NCBI GenBank assembly: GCA_964355115.1
Contig: CAYHCQ010000041.1
Coordinates: 1-24,276 of the forward strand
Length of the DNA: 24,276 nucleotides
Direction of reading: 5' to 3'
From: JANXZO01 sp964355115
Lineage (GTDB): Bacteria > Bacteroidota > Bacteroidia > Bacteroidales > FEN-979
Part shown: positions 1 through 6,821 of the stretch, one piece after another
Numbering within the stretch: position 1 is the stretch's first letter
Layout: every line of letters begins with the position of its first letter
Notes under the pieces: model-generated
Databases searched by the model: none
The model's input: the letters and a program-made list of their open reading frames with translations, nothing else
What the model was told of the DNA's origin: nothing
Program-made: the position numbers and the translations under genes

Positions 1-118
1 CCCCACGAAAAACAATCATTTTACCGTTCGTGATTACAAGAGTTGTTGGGAACCCATTTATCTTAAGCTTTTTAAGGAAATCCAGATCATGGATGAATCC
101 TATGGTCCCGTGAATCAG
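1..118 (-). CDS. Thioredoxin-like protein fragment, runs off the window
   Basis: On the minus strand one frame stays open from about 118 to the window edge and reads as a thioredoxin-fold C-terminal half: a KKLKINGFPTTLVI stretch followed by NGKMIVFRG. GFPTT is the cis-proline loop of thioredoxin/TlpA-type proteins, and the following hydrophobic strand and NGK turn also fit. The CxxC half that should lie about 40 residues upstream is missing. In its place, across a short heptamer repeat, is the N-terminus of an unrelated secreted protein in a different frame. The fragment has no start codon of its own near the joint apart from in-frame ATGs at about 160-165, which read through the repeat. The family call rests on one motif, so it is moderate. 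A mis-assembly or a recombinational joint are both possible. Confidence 0.4.
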   Translation of the reverse strand, partial: MIHGTIGFIHDLDFLKKLKINGFPTTLVITNGKMIVFRG

Positions 119-413
119 TACTATCGATTGCTGACTGCCGACTGCCGATTTGATAAGCATCATAGCTAAACCCGTTTTTCCGCAACTGAACGTTCAATCC
201 GGAACTGTTTAACAAATACAAACAAGAAGGATTTGGCTTATCATGCTGATCAATGATCTGGCCTTTGTTCTCAATAAAACCGTAATTTGCTTTGGAACTG
301 AGCGACTGCTTCCCGGGAACATCACCCGCCACACCATGCAGATGCATGGATGTAAGCGCAACGAGCGCGATGCCGGTGATGGGTATCCTTTTTATCAATG
401 CACTGATGGCCAT
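87..413 (-). pseudogene. Truncated DUF7948-type secreted protein, N-terminal part
   Basis: The product begins with a signal peptide (basic start, then a hydrophobic run IPITGIALVAL ending near HGVAG) and continues with NYGFIENKGQI and a GLNVQLRKNGFSYD segment. These are hallmarks of the N-terminal DUF7948/SBBP-type domain of large secreted Bacteroidota proteins. Those proteins are usually many hundreds of residues long, but this one stops after 108 residues, right after a heptamer repeat. The ATG at 413 is preferred over a TTG at 437 because an AGAGG stretch precedes it at the right distance. The reading frame downstream of the repeat is unrelated to the family. Loss of a single 7-bp unit would instead open the frame into the thioredoxin-like fragment next to it. 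It is probably nonfunctional as it stands, but it could be a switched-off allele. Confidence 0.6.
124..151. repeat. Degenerate heptamer array, about 4 units (CCGACTG)
   Basis: Consecutive 7-bp units read TCGATTG, CTGACTG, CCGACTG and CCGATTT. The array sits exactly where the DUF7948-type N-terminus stops resembling its family and the thioredoxin-like frame begins. Confidence 0.65.
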
Positions 414-502
414 ATACCTCTTCTGTAACCGAAGCAAGACAATTACATGTCAAACTACATAATAATCATAAAATGCGAGTAGGTTGCTTTTGTGGTTTTC
501 TC

Positions 503-853
503 TTATGTTAATAAGATTTCTGCCGGAATTTTTAATCCTTTATACAACGATTTGACCATTTTCAAGGTTAATTGCCTCTTTCTGGTTAATATTTCACTGA
601 CTCTGCTCTGACTTCCAAGATATTTTGCCATATCAGATTTGGTCATATTCATTTGCTCCATCCTGAAAACAATGGCGTCAACCGGGTCCGGAGGTAAAAT
701 CGGAAAATGTTTTATTTCGTATGCTTCAACAATCGTACAGAGTAAATCCAACTCGTCTCCTTCCGGACTGTTTTTTTTAGCTCCCCACAACTGTTCAATT
801 CTTTGAATTGCTTCATTGTAGTCTTTTTCTGTTTTTATTGGTTTTATTTCCAT
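503..853 (-). CDS. higA: HigA-type antitoxin, XRE helix-turn-helix
   Basis: This is the antitoxin of a type II toxin-antitoxin pair. It would bind and neutralise the toxin encoded just upstream and repress the shared promoter. The 116-residue length suits the HigA/COG5499 group. The N-terminal half is acidic and helical with an LLCTIVEAYE helix. The C-terminal half carries a helix-turn-helix around residues 70-105, with MTKSDMAKYLG and SRVSEILTRKRQLT as the two helices. The LPPDPVDAIVFRMEQ linker is characteristic of HigA partners of HigB. The gene starts 2 nt after the toxin stop, so the pair is co-transcribed and probably translationally coupled. Toxin-first order is the standard higBA arrangement. 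Confidence 0.88.
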   Translation of the reverse strand: MEIKPIKTEKDYNEAIQRIEQLWGAKKNSPEGDELDLLCTIVEAYEIKHFPILPPDPVDAIVFRMEQMNMTKSDMAKYLGSQSRVSEILTRKRQLTLKMVKSLYKGLKIPAEILLT

Positions 854-855
854 TT

Positions 856-1155
856 TCAGATCGTTTTAGCGTCAATATTATCATATTGCTTGTGCGTACC
901 GATAAACCGGATAAAAATTACTTGAAATTCATAGTCAATTAAAACAACAAGCCGATAAGAATTCCCTTTGATATTAAATACTACTCTTCCTTCTCCTAAT
1001 ATGCTTGCATTCGCATATTGCAGCTTAAGTTCGTTTGAATTCTTCCAGTTTGAGCTTTTTACATCGTGATACCATGCCTGCAATGACACTTCAGAATCTG
1101 AATATTCGGGTTGTTCCCAAAATTCCCGGAGCGTTCTAATTGCAATAATTCTCAT
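856..1155 (-). CDS. higB: HigB-type mRNA interferase toxin
   Basis: The 99-residue protein has the features of the HigB_toxin family (RelE-like fold, ribosome-dependent mRNA cleavage). It begins MRIIAIRTLREFW, has a W-rich helix SLQAWYHDVKSSNWKN, then GEGRVVFNIKGNSYRLVVLIDY, and ends with FIRFIGTHKQYDNID. The NSYRL strand and the GTHKQYD end are the conserved blocks that hold the catalytic and RNA-contacting residues. The ATG at 1155 is supported by a TACTTTTG promoter element only 4 nt upstream, which implies a leaderless or almost leaderless mRNA. It forms an operon with the antitoxin at 503-853. Both genes look intact. Confidence 0.88.
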   Translation of the reverse strand: MRIIAIRTLREFWEQPEYSDSEVSLQAWYHDVKSSNWKNSNELKLQYANASILGEGRVVFNIKGNSYRLVVLIDYEFQVIFIRFIGTHKQYDNIDAKTI

Positions 1156-1159
1156 TGAA

Positions 1160-1167
1160 CAAAAGTA
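1160..1167 (-). promoter_or_regulatory. Putative -7 promoter element of higBA
   Basis: The minus strand reads TACTTTTG, a match to the Bacteroidota TAnnTTTG element, followed by TTCA and the higB ATG. At this spacing transcription would start at or next to the start codon. Confidence 0.6.
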
Positions 1168-1199
1168 CGCGAAATTATTCTATTTACCAAATTGGGAAG

Positions 1200-4100
1200 T
1201 CAATTGTCTCTCATGCATCTCACCGAAAACCCATTCGCCTTCAGCCCCGCATACACCGAGACCGACTGGTCGATTGTATTCATGCCATGCGCAAAGGCTC
1301 TTGTCTGATCAGCCATCGTCGACGACCAGAACAGGGTGGCGAAGTCGGTAAAACTCCACATCGAATTTAGATAAAATACTCCATTCTGCATGGCTTTGAA
1401 TCCGTTGAGAAACTGGTCCTGCAGCGGATAACCGGCACGTGCGTTGCCCTGGTAAAAGTTGAACAGGGTATTCCACTCTGTTTCATCAGGCACATGCCAG
1501 CCCGGAGGGCAAAGGCCCTGGAGGCCGGGAGTGGCGTCGTAAAGCATGAGTTCGTCCCACTGGTAGAACGAATTAGGAGTTAAGAGTGAGGAGTTAGGAG
1601 TGTATTTTTCGACGATGCAGTTATCGGTTTGATGGGTTAAATCGTTAATCGTAGTTCCAAAATCTAAATTCGCCTGCATCCAGCACTGGGTTCCGATTTG
1701 AACGGTTGGATAGACTTTGTTGTCACGGATATCAGTTAGTGGTGAGCCGCAATTGATAATTGATAATGGATAATTGATAATTGATAATTGTTTGCTGGCG
1801 GAACACAGTAAGGCATTAGTATAGGAGTATGTTATCGTGTGTGTTCCGGTTCCGGCGAGGTTGGGATAGAAATATCCGGCTGATACACCCGGGCCGCTGT
1901 AGGTTCCGCTGTAGGGTATCCCGCCTTTCAATTTAATCGGTTTGGCATTGGTGGTGGTAATGGTGTCGAAGCAGGGCGTAAAGGTTACAGCCGGCACGGG
2001 CAAAGCCGACATGATAACCTTGGCGGAGGAGGCCGGACTGCCTGTTACGCAGGAGAGGTTGGAGGTCATGATGCAGCGGATGCTGTCGCCGGGCTGGGGG
2101 GAATAGGTGAAGGTAGGCAGGTTGCTGCCGGTATTGACTCCGTTGACCTTCCACTGATATGAGGGCAATGTACCTCCGTTTGTTGGCCAGGCGGTGTAGG
2201 TCACGCTGGTTCCCGGACAGAAAGGGTTTGCTTTGGCGGTAACATTAACACCGGCTGGAAAGTTGCTGTTCTCAGTCAGCAGGATGTTATTGCTGGTTGC
2301 AGGATTGTTGGTGGTGCATTGCAGGCTGGAGGTCATGTAACAGCGCACCTGGTCGCCATTGACAGGTGTGTAGGTGTAAACCGGGCCGGTGGCCGTCATA
2401 GCGATGTCGTTTACCTTCCATAGGTAAGTGGGTGTTAGTCCGCCATGATCGGGGGTTGCAGTGATGGTGACCTGATCTCCTGTGCAGTAGGGATTGGGGA
2501 TGGCCCCAATCGAAACCCCCACAGCCATATTTGGATCTACAACCATTATCAACTGATTGGAGGTTGCAGGATTATTTGAAATACAAGTAGTATTTGATGA
2601 GGTGAGTATGCATATCACCTGGTCATTATTCATCGGTACATAGGAAAATACAGGGCTGTTGATCCCTTGGTCTATGCCATTCACTTTCCATTGGAAGACG
2701 GGCAACGTTCCGGGGTTGGTCGAAGTTGTAGTCAAAGTTACCGGAGTGCCGACACAGATGTTATTGGCAGATGCCGTTATGCTTACCTTCACCGAATCCG
2801 ACGGGTTTACCGTAACCGGGAAGTCTACGGCATCTCCCAAACACAATCCGGCTTTGGGGATGATGTGGTAGGTGACAATTCCGGGTGTTGCAAGGGTGTT
2901 GACCAGTTGCTGGTTGATGACCAGGCCCGAGTCGGGGGAAAACCCGCTGATGATGCCCGAAGTGAGCGTGGCCGTCCAGTGGAAAATGGTTCCGGGAAGG
3001 GAGGATGTAAGTTGAATGTCGGTTGACTGCCCCGAACAGATGCTCTTCTCCAGCGGAAAGTTCATTACCACAGGTGGTGGCGTAGTGGAAATGGTGATGG
3101 TATCATAAACCATGCAGTGCACATCGGGAACCTTTACCCAATATGTCCCGATGTTCTTTACCCACAGTGTTTGGCTGGTGGCGCCTGTACTCCATTCGTA
3201 CCAGGCTCTTCCGGGCCCGGCATCGAGCAGAACGCTGTCGCCTGTGCAAATCTGGCGGTCGGTGCCAAGATTTACCGGGGTAAAATAGTAATAGGCAACC
3301 TTTATCGTGTCACTCAGGCTGCAGTTTCCGCTCTCGGTTGTATACACCCAATAGGTTCCCGGGCTTTTCACCCAGATGCTGCTCGTCGTATCACCAGTAC
3401 TCCATAAATATGAATCTCTTCCCCAACCTGCATCAATTAAAGTTGAATCCCCTGGACAGAATTTCTTATCTGTTCCAAGATATAATGCACTGAATTCAGT
3501 AGAATAAGAATATTTTGAATACTGTACTGTAGATGTTATAACATCGGTGGTGGATTCTGACAATTGAAAACTGCCTTGAGTATTCCAAATAGTTACATTG
3601 GTGTAATTAGGTAAATTTGTAGAAAATCTTACACCTACATACTCCCCGTTAGTGCCTGGAATAATTTTAAAAAGTGATGGAGGAATATTTAAATACCAGG
3701 GAGAATAGAAAAAGTAACCCTGGTTCCCATTCCTGGTTACTATATACCAATACCACCAGTCCATCATACCATCAGGTGGTGTTCTGGTAAAAGTAACACG
3801 CTTGGACATTCCACAACCAATCGGAGGAACTATGCACATCATTGCCTGCGGGCAAGGCCCAAGGCCAGGCTTCAACCCAGAACCTTCAAAGTGATACACA
3901 ATCACAGGTTTGCTGGAATGGATATATCCTCCATATATTGCTAAACTGTCATTTACTATTGAGAATTCAGCATATTCACCTCGGTTTATCGTTTTGGAAA
4001 TATCCTGGAGACTATCCCTGAAATTAACAATTGTTGAATTTTCGAATGCATACACCAGTAATCTTGTTGGCACTGTTGGATAAAAACCCAGATCTACCAT

Positions 4101-4913
4101 TACAAATTCAGTTCCGGCCAAGTGTCTCGGTGTTAGTTGATCTCCAGCTATATCTATGGCTTCAGGTTCGGTATCAGGAAAGAAAACCGCATCATCCGTA
4201 TAGGTAATTGCAATGGGTTTATCGGCTAATATAATACTTCCGCCCAAATGGGCTATTGAATCGTTTGATTGTGATCTGCCGCTCCAGGTTTGCCCACGGT
4301 TCAGCTGAATCGCAAAGGTGTCATTGGCCGCATGGCCGATCAAATCTGATTTTGGAATGATTGTAACAATCGTTGAATCTTCAGAGGCAACGATATCAAA
4401 AACATTTTTTGCAGAAGGATCTGTATAAAGGTAATTCGAGTAATGGTTCTGTGAAGGAATAATGAATTCCGTGCCCAGAGCATTACGACCACATAAAGTG
4501 TACTTTGCAGCATTATGTGGAGACTGTATGTCATAATATGCAGTGATAGGTTTGTCAGAGGTTATCCTTAATCCGCGGTTAAGGACCGTATTGGCAGGCT
4601 TGTTCTCAATTGAGTCAATCAGGCTGGTCAAGACTAATTCTGCCGCGGTGGTATTCGTCACGGTTATGAAAATGGGCGTAAATGAATTATTTGCAGGTTG
4701 TTCAATTTTTACGATGGCGGGGCCTGAAGCTGTGGCAAAATATAGGGCTATCGGTTGGTTCATATGGTCATATAGAACCGGGCTGGGTGCAATCGTTTGA
4801 TAAGTGACAGCCGGAGCAACAAACCAGAATTCATAATCGGTTTGGGTGTATGAAAGTTTCAAAATCCCCAAAAAAAATATTAGGAATACGCCGATTATTT
4901 TACTTGTTCTCAA
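1200..4913 (-). CDS. Giant secreted IgGFc-binding-like / Ig-repeat / FISUMP protein
   Basis: A 1237-residue exported protein. Residues 1-23 are a signal peptide ending near SYTQT. Roughly 25-475 resemble the IgGFc-binding-type N-terminal domain, with repeated phrases such as ADKPIAITY and SSKPVIVYHFEGSG. About 480-545 and 548-610 are two copies of a small repeat (LGTD..C.GDS..LDAG......WSTG...WV...GTYWV). A PKD-like segment and then three Ig-like repeats follow (C-G/T-P...QWKVNG...V.C..TS), about 90 residues each. From about 1058 to the end is an FISUMP domain with IGTQCWMQANLDFG, CPPGWHVPDETEW, FWSS and FSVRCMRDN. The start is a TTG with an AGGA three bases upstream; no ATG is available. I see no type IX sorting tail, so anchoring is unclear. 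It is presumably a surface adhesin-like protein. Two heptamer arrays lie in frame within the FISUMP region. Confidence 0.85.
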   Translation of the reverse strand: MRTSKIIGVFLIFFLGILKLSYTQTDYEFWFVAPAVTYQTIAPSPVLYDHMNQPIALYFATASGPAIVKIEQPANNSFTPIFITVTNTTAAELVLTSLIDSIENKPANTVLNRGLRITSDKPITAYYDIQSPHNAAKYTLCGRNALGTEFIIPSQNHYSNYLYTDPSAKNVFDIVASEDSTIVTIIPKSDLIGHAANDTFAIQLNRGQTWSGRSQSNDSIAHLGGSIILADKPIAITYTDDAVFFPDTEPEAIDIAGDQLTPRHLAGTEFVMVDLGFYPTVPTRLLVYAFENSTIVNFRDSLQDISKTINRGEYAEFSIVNDSLAIYGGYIHSSKPVIVYHFEGSGLKPGLGPCPQAMMCIVPPIGCGMSKRVTFTRTPPDGMMDWWYWYIVTRNGNQGYFFYSPWYLNIPPSLFKIIPGTNGEYVGVRFSTNLPNYTNVTIWNTQGSFQLSESTTDVITSTVQYSKYSYSTEFSALYLGTDKKFCPGDSTLIDAGWGRDSYLWSTGDTTSSIWVKSPGTYWVYTTESGNCSLSDTIKVAYYYFTPVNLGTDRQICTGDSVLLDAGPGRAWYEWSTGATSQTLWVKNIGTYWVKVPDVHCMVYDTITISTTPPPVVMNFPLEKSICSGQSTDIQLTSSLPGTIFHWTATLTSGIISGFSPDSGLVINQQLVNTLATPGIVTYHIIPKAGLCLGDAVDFPVTVNPSDSVKVSITASANNICVGTPVTLTTTSTNPGTLPVFQWKVNGIDQGINSPVFSYVPMNNDQVICILTSSNTTCISNNPATSNQLIMVVDPNMAVGVSIGAIPNPYCTGDQVTITATPDHGGLTPTYLWKVNDIAMTATGPVYTYTPVNGDQVRCYMTSSLQCTTNNPATSNNILLTENSNFPAGVNVTAKANPFCPGTSVTYTAWPTNGGTLPSYQWKVNGVNTGSNLPTFTYSPQPGDSIRCIMTSNLSCVTGSPASSAKVIMSALPVPAVTFTPCFDTITTTNAKPIKLKGGIPYSGTYSGPGVSAGYFYPNLAGTGTHTITYSYTNALLCSASKQLSIINYPLSIINCGSPLTDIRDNKVYPTVQIGTQCWMQANLDFGTTINDLTHQTDNCIVEKYTPNSSLLTPNSFYQWDELMLYDATPGLQGLCPPGWHVPDETEWNTLFNFYQGNARAGYPLQDQFLNGFKAMQNGVFYLNSMWSFTDFATLFWSSTMADQTRAFAHGMNTIDQSVSVYAGLKANGFSVRCMRDN
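1570..1604. repeat. In-frame heptamer array, 5 units (GAGTTAG)
   Basis: The units are GAATTAG, GAGTTAA, GAGTGAG, GAGTTAG and GAGTGTA. Within the giant protein the array encodes a 7-residue period (TPNSSLL then TPNSF, around residues 1104-1115). It sits where FISUMP domains normally carry a cysteine-containing loop between EKY and YQWDE. Confidence 0.85.
1751..1792. repeat. In-frame heptamer array, 6 units (AATTGAT)
   Basis: There are six contiguous 7-bp units: AATTGAT twice, AATGGAT, AATTGAT twice, and AATTGTT. The translated product is a 7-residue repeat, LSIINYP then LSIINCG, around residues 1041-1055, immediately before the FISUMP domain. Confidence 0.9.
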
Positions 4914-4982
4914 TATCCTAACACTTTAATAAATTGCAAAAACAATTGTAACCCTAAATGGTTGAAATTTTCAAAGGGCCTT

Positions 4983-5277
4983 TTACAAGTATAAAGGTAA
5001 TATAAATACTTGTGAATTTTCCCTTGTCAATGTAGTGTAACCAATATAAGCACTGTCAGCATAAAGTGGCTGATTAATGTCTTTCTCCGTTAGCAATTGT
5101 TCTATGGCTTGCGAATCATGTACCGAGGCATCGGTAACAATGTATTCTTCAATGAGTTTTGTCTTGGTATCGGCTTTTATGGTTTTTATATCCGTAAAAA
5201 ACAGTGTTGTTCTTTTTTGTCCATCGGGCATCCACCCTTGAATCCTCTACCAGTCGTGTATTTTTGCGTACCCAAAC
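4983..5277 (-). pseudogene. IS5-like transposase relic, truncated and frameshifted
   Basis: Two minus-strand frames together give a piece of a DDE transposase of the IS5-like group. From about 5277 one frame reads VRKNTRLVEDSRVDARW, then TKKNNTVFYGYKNH. After a frame change near 5173-5182 the other frame continues IKADTKTKLIEEY, IVTDASVHDSQAIEQLL and PLYADSAYIG. At the join the DNA reads CCATAAAAGCC where CCATATAAAAGCC would keep the frame, which fits a 2-bp deletion. The D of the IVTDASVHDS block and the D of YADSAY are the expected catalytic-region aspartates. Both ends of the element are missing, because homology stops after YIG and before VRK, so it cannot transpose. The final residues down to 4983 are non-homologous readthrough. 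Confidence 0.75.
4985..5013. repeat. 8-bp inverted repeat beside the transposase relic
   Basis: ACAAGTAT at 4985-4992 pairs with ATACTTGT at 5006-5013 across a 13-bp spacer. It could be a weak terminator for flanking transcription or a scar at the edge of the degraded element. The sequence does not decide between these. Confidence 0.4.
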
Positions 5278-5323
5278 CTACGTATATCACGTATTTATAG
5301 CTACGTATATTTCGTATTATATT
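5278..5323. repeat. 23-bp tandem direct repeat upstream of gdhA
   Basis: Two adjacent 23-bp copies begin CTACGTATAT, then CA or TT, then CGTATT. CGTAT therefore recurs at 5281, 5290, 5304 and 5313 with 9/14/9 spacing. The repeat starts at the last recognisable base of the transposase relic and ends where the gdhA leader begins. It could be a binding site for a regulator of gdhA or a remnant of IS insertion. Confidence 0.65.
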
Positions 5324-5360
5324 GAATTTTAAAGAATTATCTGAAAAAGATTGGTTTTTT

Positions 5361-5394
5361 TTTGGTTCGTTAATCAGAATTTTACGTAATATTG
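5361..5394 (+). promoter_or_regulatory. Weak candidate promoter in the gdhA leader
   Basis: TTTG at 5361-5364 and TAATATTG at 5387-5394 resemble the two Bacteroidota promoter boxes but are 22 bp apart, and the second box deviates from TAnnTTTG at one base. The rest of 5324-5444 is AT-rich leader with no other feature I can support. Confidence 0.3.
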
Positions 5395-5444
5395 TGAATT
5401 ATTTAACATTCCAGTATTCTTTAATCAAACCAATAAAAACTCCT

Positions 5445-6803
5445 ATGAACAACGACATGTTAAAAAAGCTCCTCGACGAGTTTATGGCAAAGGTTATTGC
5501 CAAAAATCAAGGCGAAAAGGAATTTCACCAGGCTGTAATGGAAGTAGCTGAATCGCTTATTCCTTTCATCGAAGAAAATCCTAAGTACAAGCAGGCCAAG
5601 ATCCTGGAACGGATGGCAGAACCCGAACGCGTTATCATGTTCCGCATTCCCTGGCTTGATGACAAAGGCGAAACCCAGATCAACCGTGGTTTCCGTATCG
5701 AGATGAACAGTGCGATCGGCCCTTACAAAGGCGGTATGCGTTTCCACCCCACGGTGAACCTCGGTATCCTGAAGTTCCTTGCTTTCGAACAGGTTCTTAA
5801 GAACAGTCTCACCACATTGCCCATGGGCGGCGGTAAGGGCGGATCAGATTTCGATCCCAAAGGAAAGAGCGACAATGAAGTTATGCGTTTCTGCCAGAGC
5901 CTGATGACGGAACTTTGCCGTCACATTGGCCCGGATACAGACGTTCCTGCCGGTGATATCGGTGTTGGCGGTCGCGAAATCGGCTTCATGTTCGGACAGT
6001 ACAAGCGCATCCGTAACGAGTTTACCGGCGTTCTTACAGGTAAAGGTCTTGATTGGGGCGGTTCACTTATCCGTCCGGAAGCAACTGGTTACGGCCAGGT
6101 TTACTTTGCCGAAGAGATGCTTAAGACCCGCGGTCTTGATTTCAAAGGCAAGACTGTTACGGTTTCCGGATCAGGCAATGTTGCCCAGTATGCAACCGAA
6201 AAAGTTACTCTCCTTGGCGGAAAAGTTATTACCCTCTCCGACAGCGAAGGTTACATTCACGATCCCAAGGGCATCGATGCCGAAAAACTGGCTTTCGTAA
6301 TGCACCTCAAGAATGTGAAGCGTGGTCGTATCAAGGAATATTGCGACAAATATCCTGAAGCTACCTTCGTAGCCGGCAAACGCCCCTGGGAAGTTAAGTG
6401 CGACATCGCCCTCCCGAGTGCCACCCAGAACGAAGTCGACGGCAACGATGCGAAGACCCTCGTAGCCAATGGTTGCTACTGCGTATCCGAAGGCGCCAAC
6501 ATGCCCTCAACCCCGGATGCTATCGAAGTATATATTGCCAAGAAGATTCTCTACGGTCCTGGTAAAGCGGCAAACGCCGGTGGTGTTGCTACCTCAGGCC
6601 TCGAAATGTCGCAGAATTCAATGCGTCTTTCATGGTCACGCGAAGAGGTGGACAGCAAACTCCATAACATCATGATCAACATTCACAAGAATTGCGTGAA
6701 ATGGGGAACAGAGCCCGACGGATTCATCAACTACGTTAAAGGCGCCAACATTGGTGGCTTCGTAAAAGTAGCTGATGCAATGTTAGCTCAGGGTTTAGTC
6801 TAG
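5445..6803 (+). CDS. gdhA: NADP-type glutamate dehydrogenase
   Basis: This enzyme catalyses reductive amination of 2-oxoglutarate to glutamate, the cytoplasmic entry point for ammonia. From the chosen ATG the protein is 452 residues, the usual size for hexameric small-subunit enzymes. Substrate-binding and catalytic blocks are intact: PYKGGMRFHP around 93-102, GGGKGG with the catalytic lysine at about 131, and PAGDIGVG with the aspartate at about 171. The Rossmann fold shows SGSGNVAQYA at 241-250, and the strand that selects the cofactor ends in SDSEG, with serine rather than an acid first, as in NADP enzymes. The frame is open 41 codons upstream to a TTG at 5322, but that part is AT-rich leader and lacks family similarity. 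An ATG at 5457 is the alternative start. Codon use is rich in highly expressed-type codons. Confidence 0.96.
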   Translation: MNNDMLKKLLDEFMAKVIAKNQGEKEFHQAVMEVAESLIPFIEENPKYKQAKILERMAEPERVIMFRIPWLDDKGETQINRGFRIEMNSAIGPYKGGMRFHPTVNLGILKFLAFEQVLKNSLTTLPMGGGKGGSDFDPKGKSDNEVMRFCQSLMTELCRHIGPDTDVPAGDIGVGGREIGFMFGQYKRIRNEFTGVLTGKGLDWGGSLIRPEATGYGQVYFAEEMLKTRGLDFKGKTVTVSGSGNVAQYATEKVTLLGGKVITLSDSEGYIHDPKGIDAEKLAFVMHLKNVKRGRIKEYCDKYPEATFVAGKRPWEVKCDIALPSATQNEVDGNDAKTLVANGCYCVSEGANMPSTPDAIEVYIAKKILYGPGKAANAGGVATSGLEMSQNSMRLSWSREEVDSKLHNIMINIHKNCVKWGTEPDGFINYVKGANIGGFVKVADAMLAQGLV

Positions 6804-6807
6804 TATT

Positions 6808-6821
6808 GAACTGACCAGTTC
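6808..6821. terminator. Small hairpin between convergent genes
   Basis: GAACTG-AC-CAGTTC lies just after the gdhA stop and overlaps the stop codon of the convergent ligase gene. It is followed by ATTTTG on the plus strand. The stem is only 5-6 bp, so the effect is uncertain. Confidence 0.4.

Noticed and set aside
5322..5444. Extended glutamate dehydrogenase start at TTG 5322
   Set aside because: The 41 extra residues are encoded by AT-rich leader DNA, and the family start fits the ATG at 5445.
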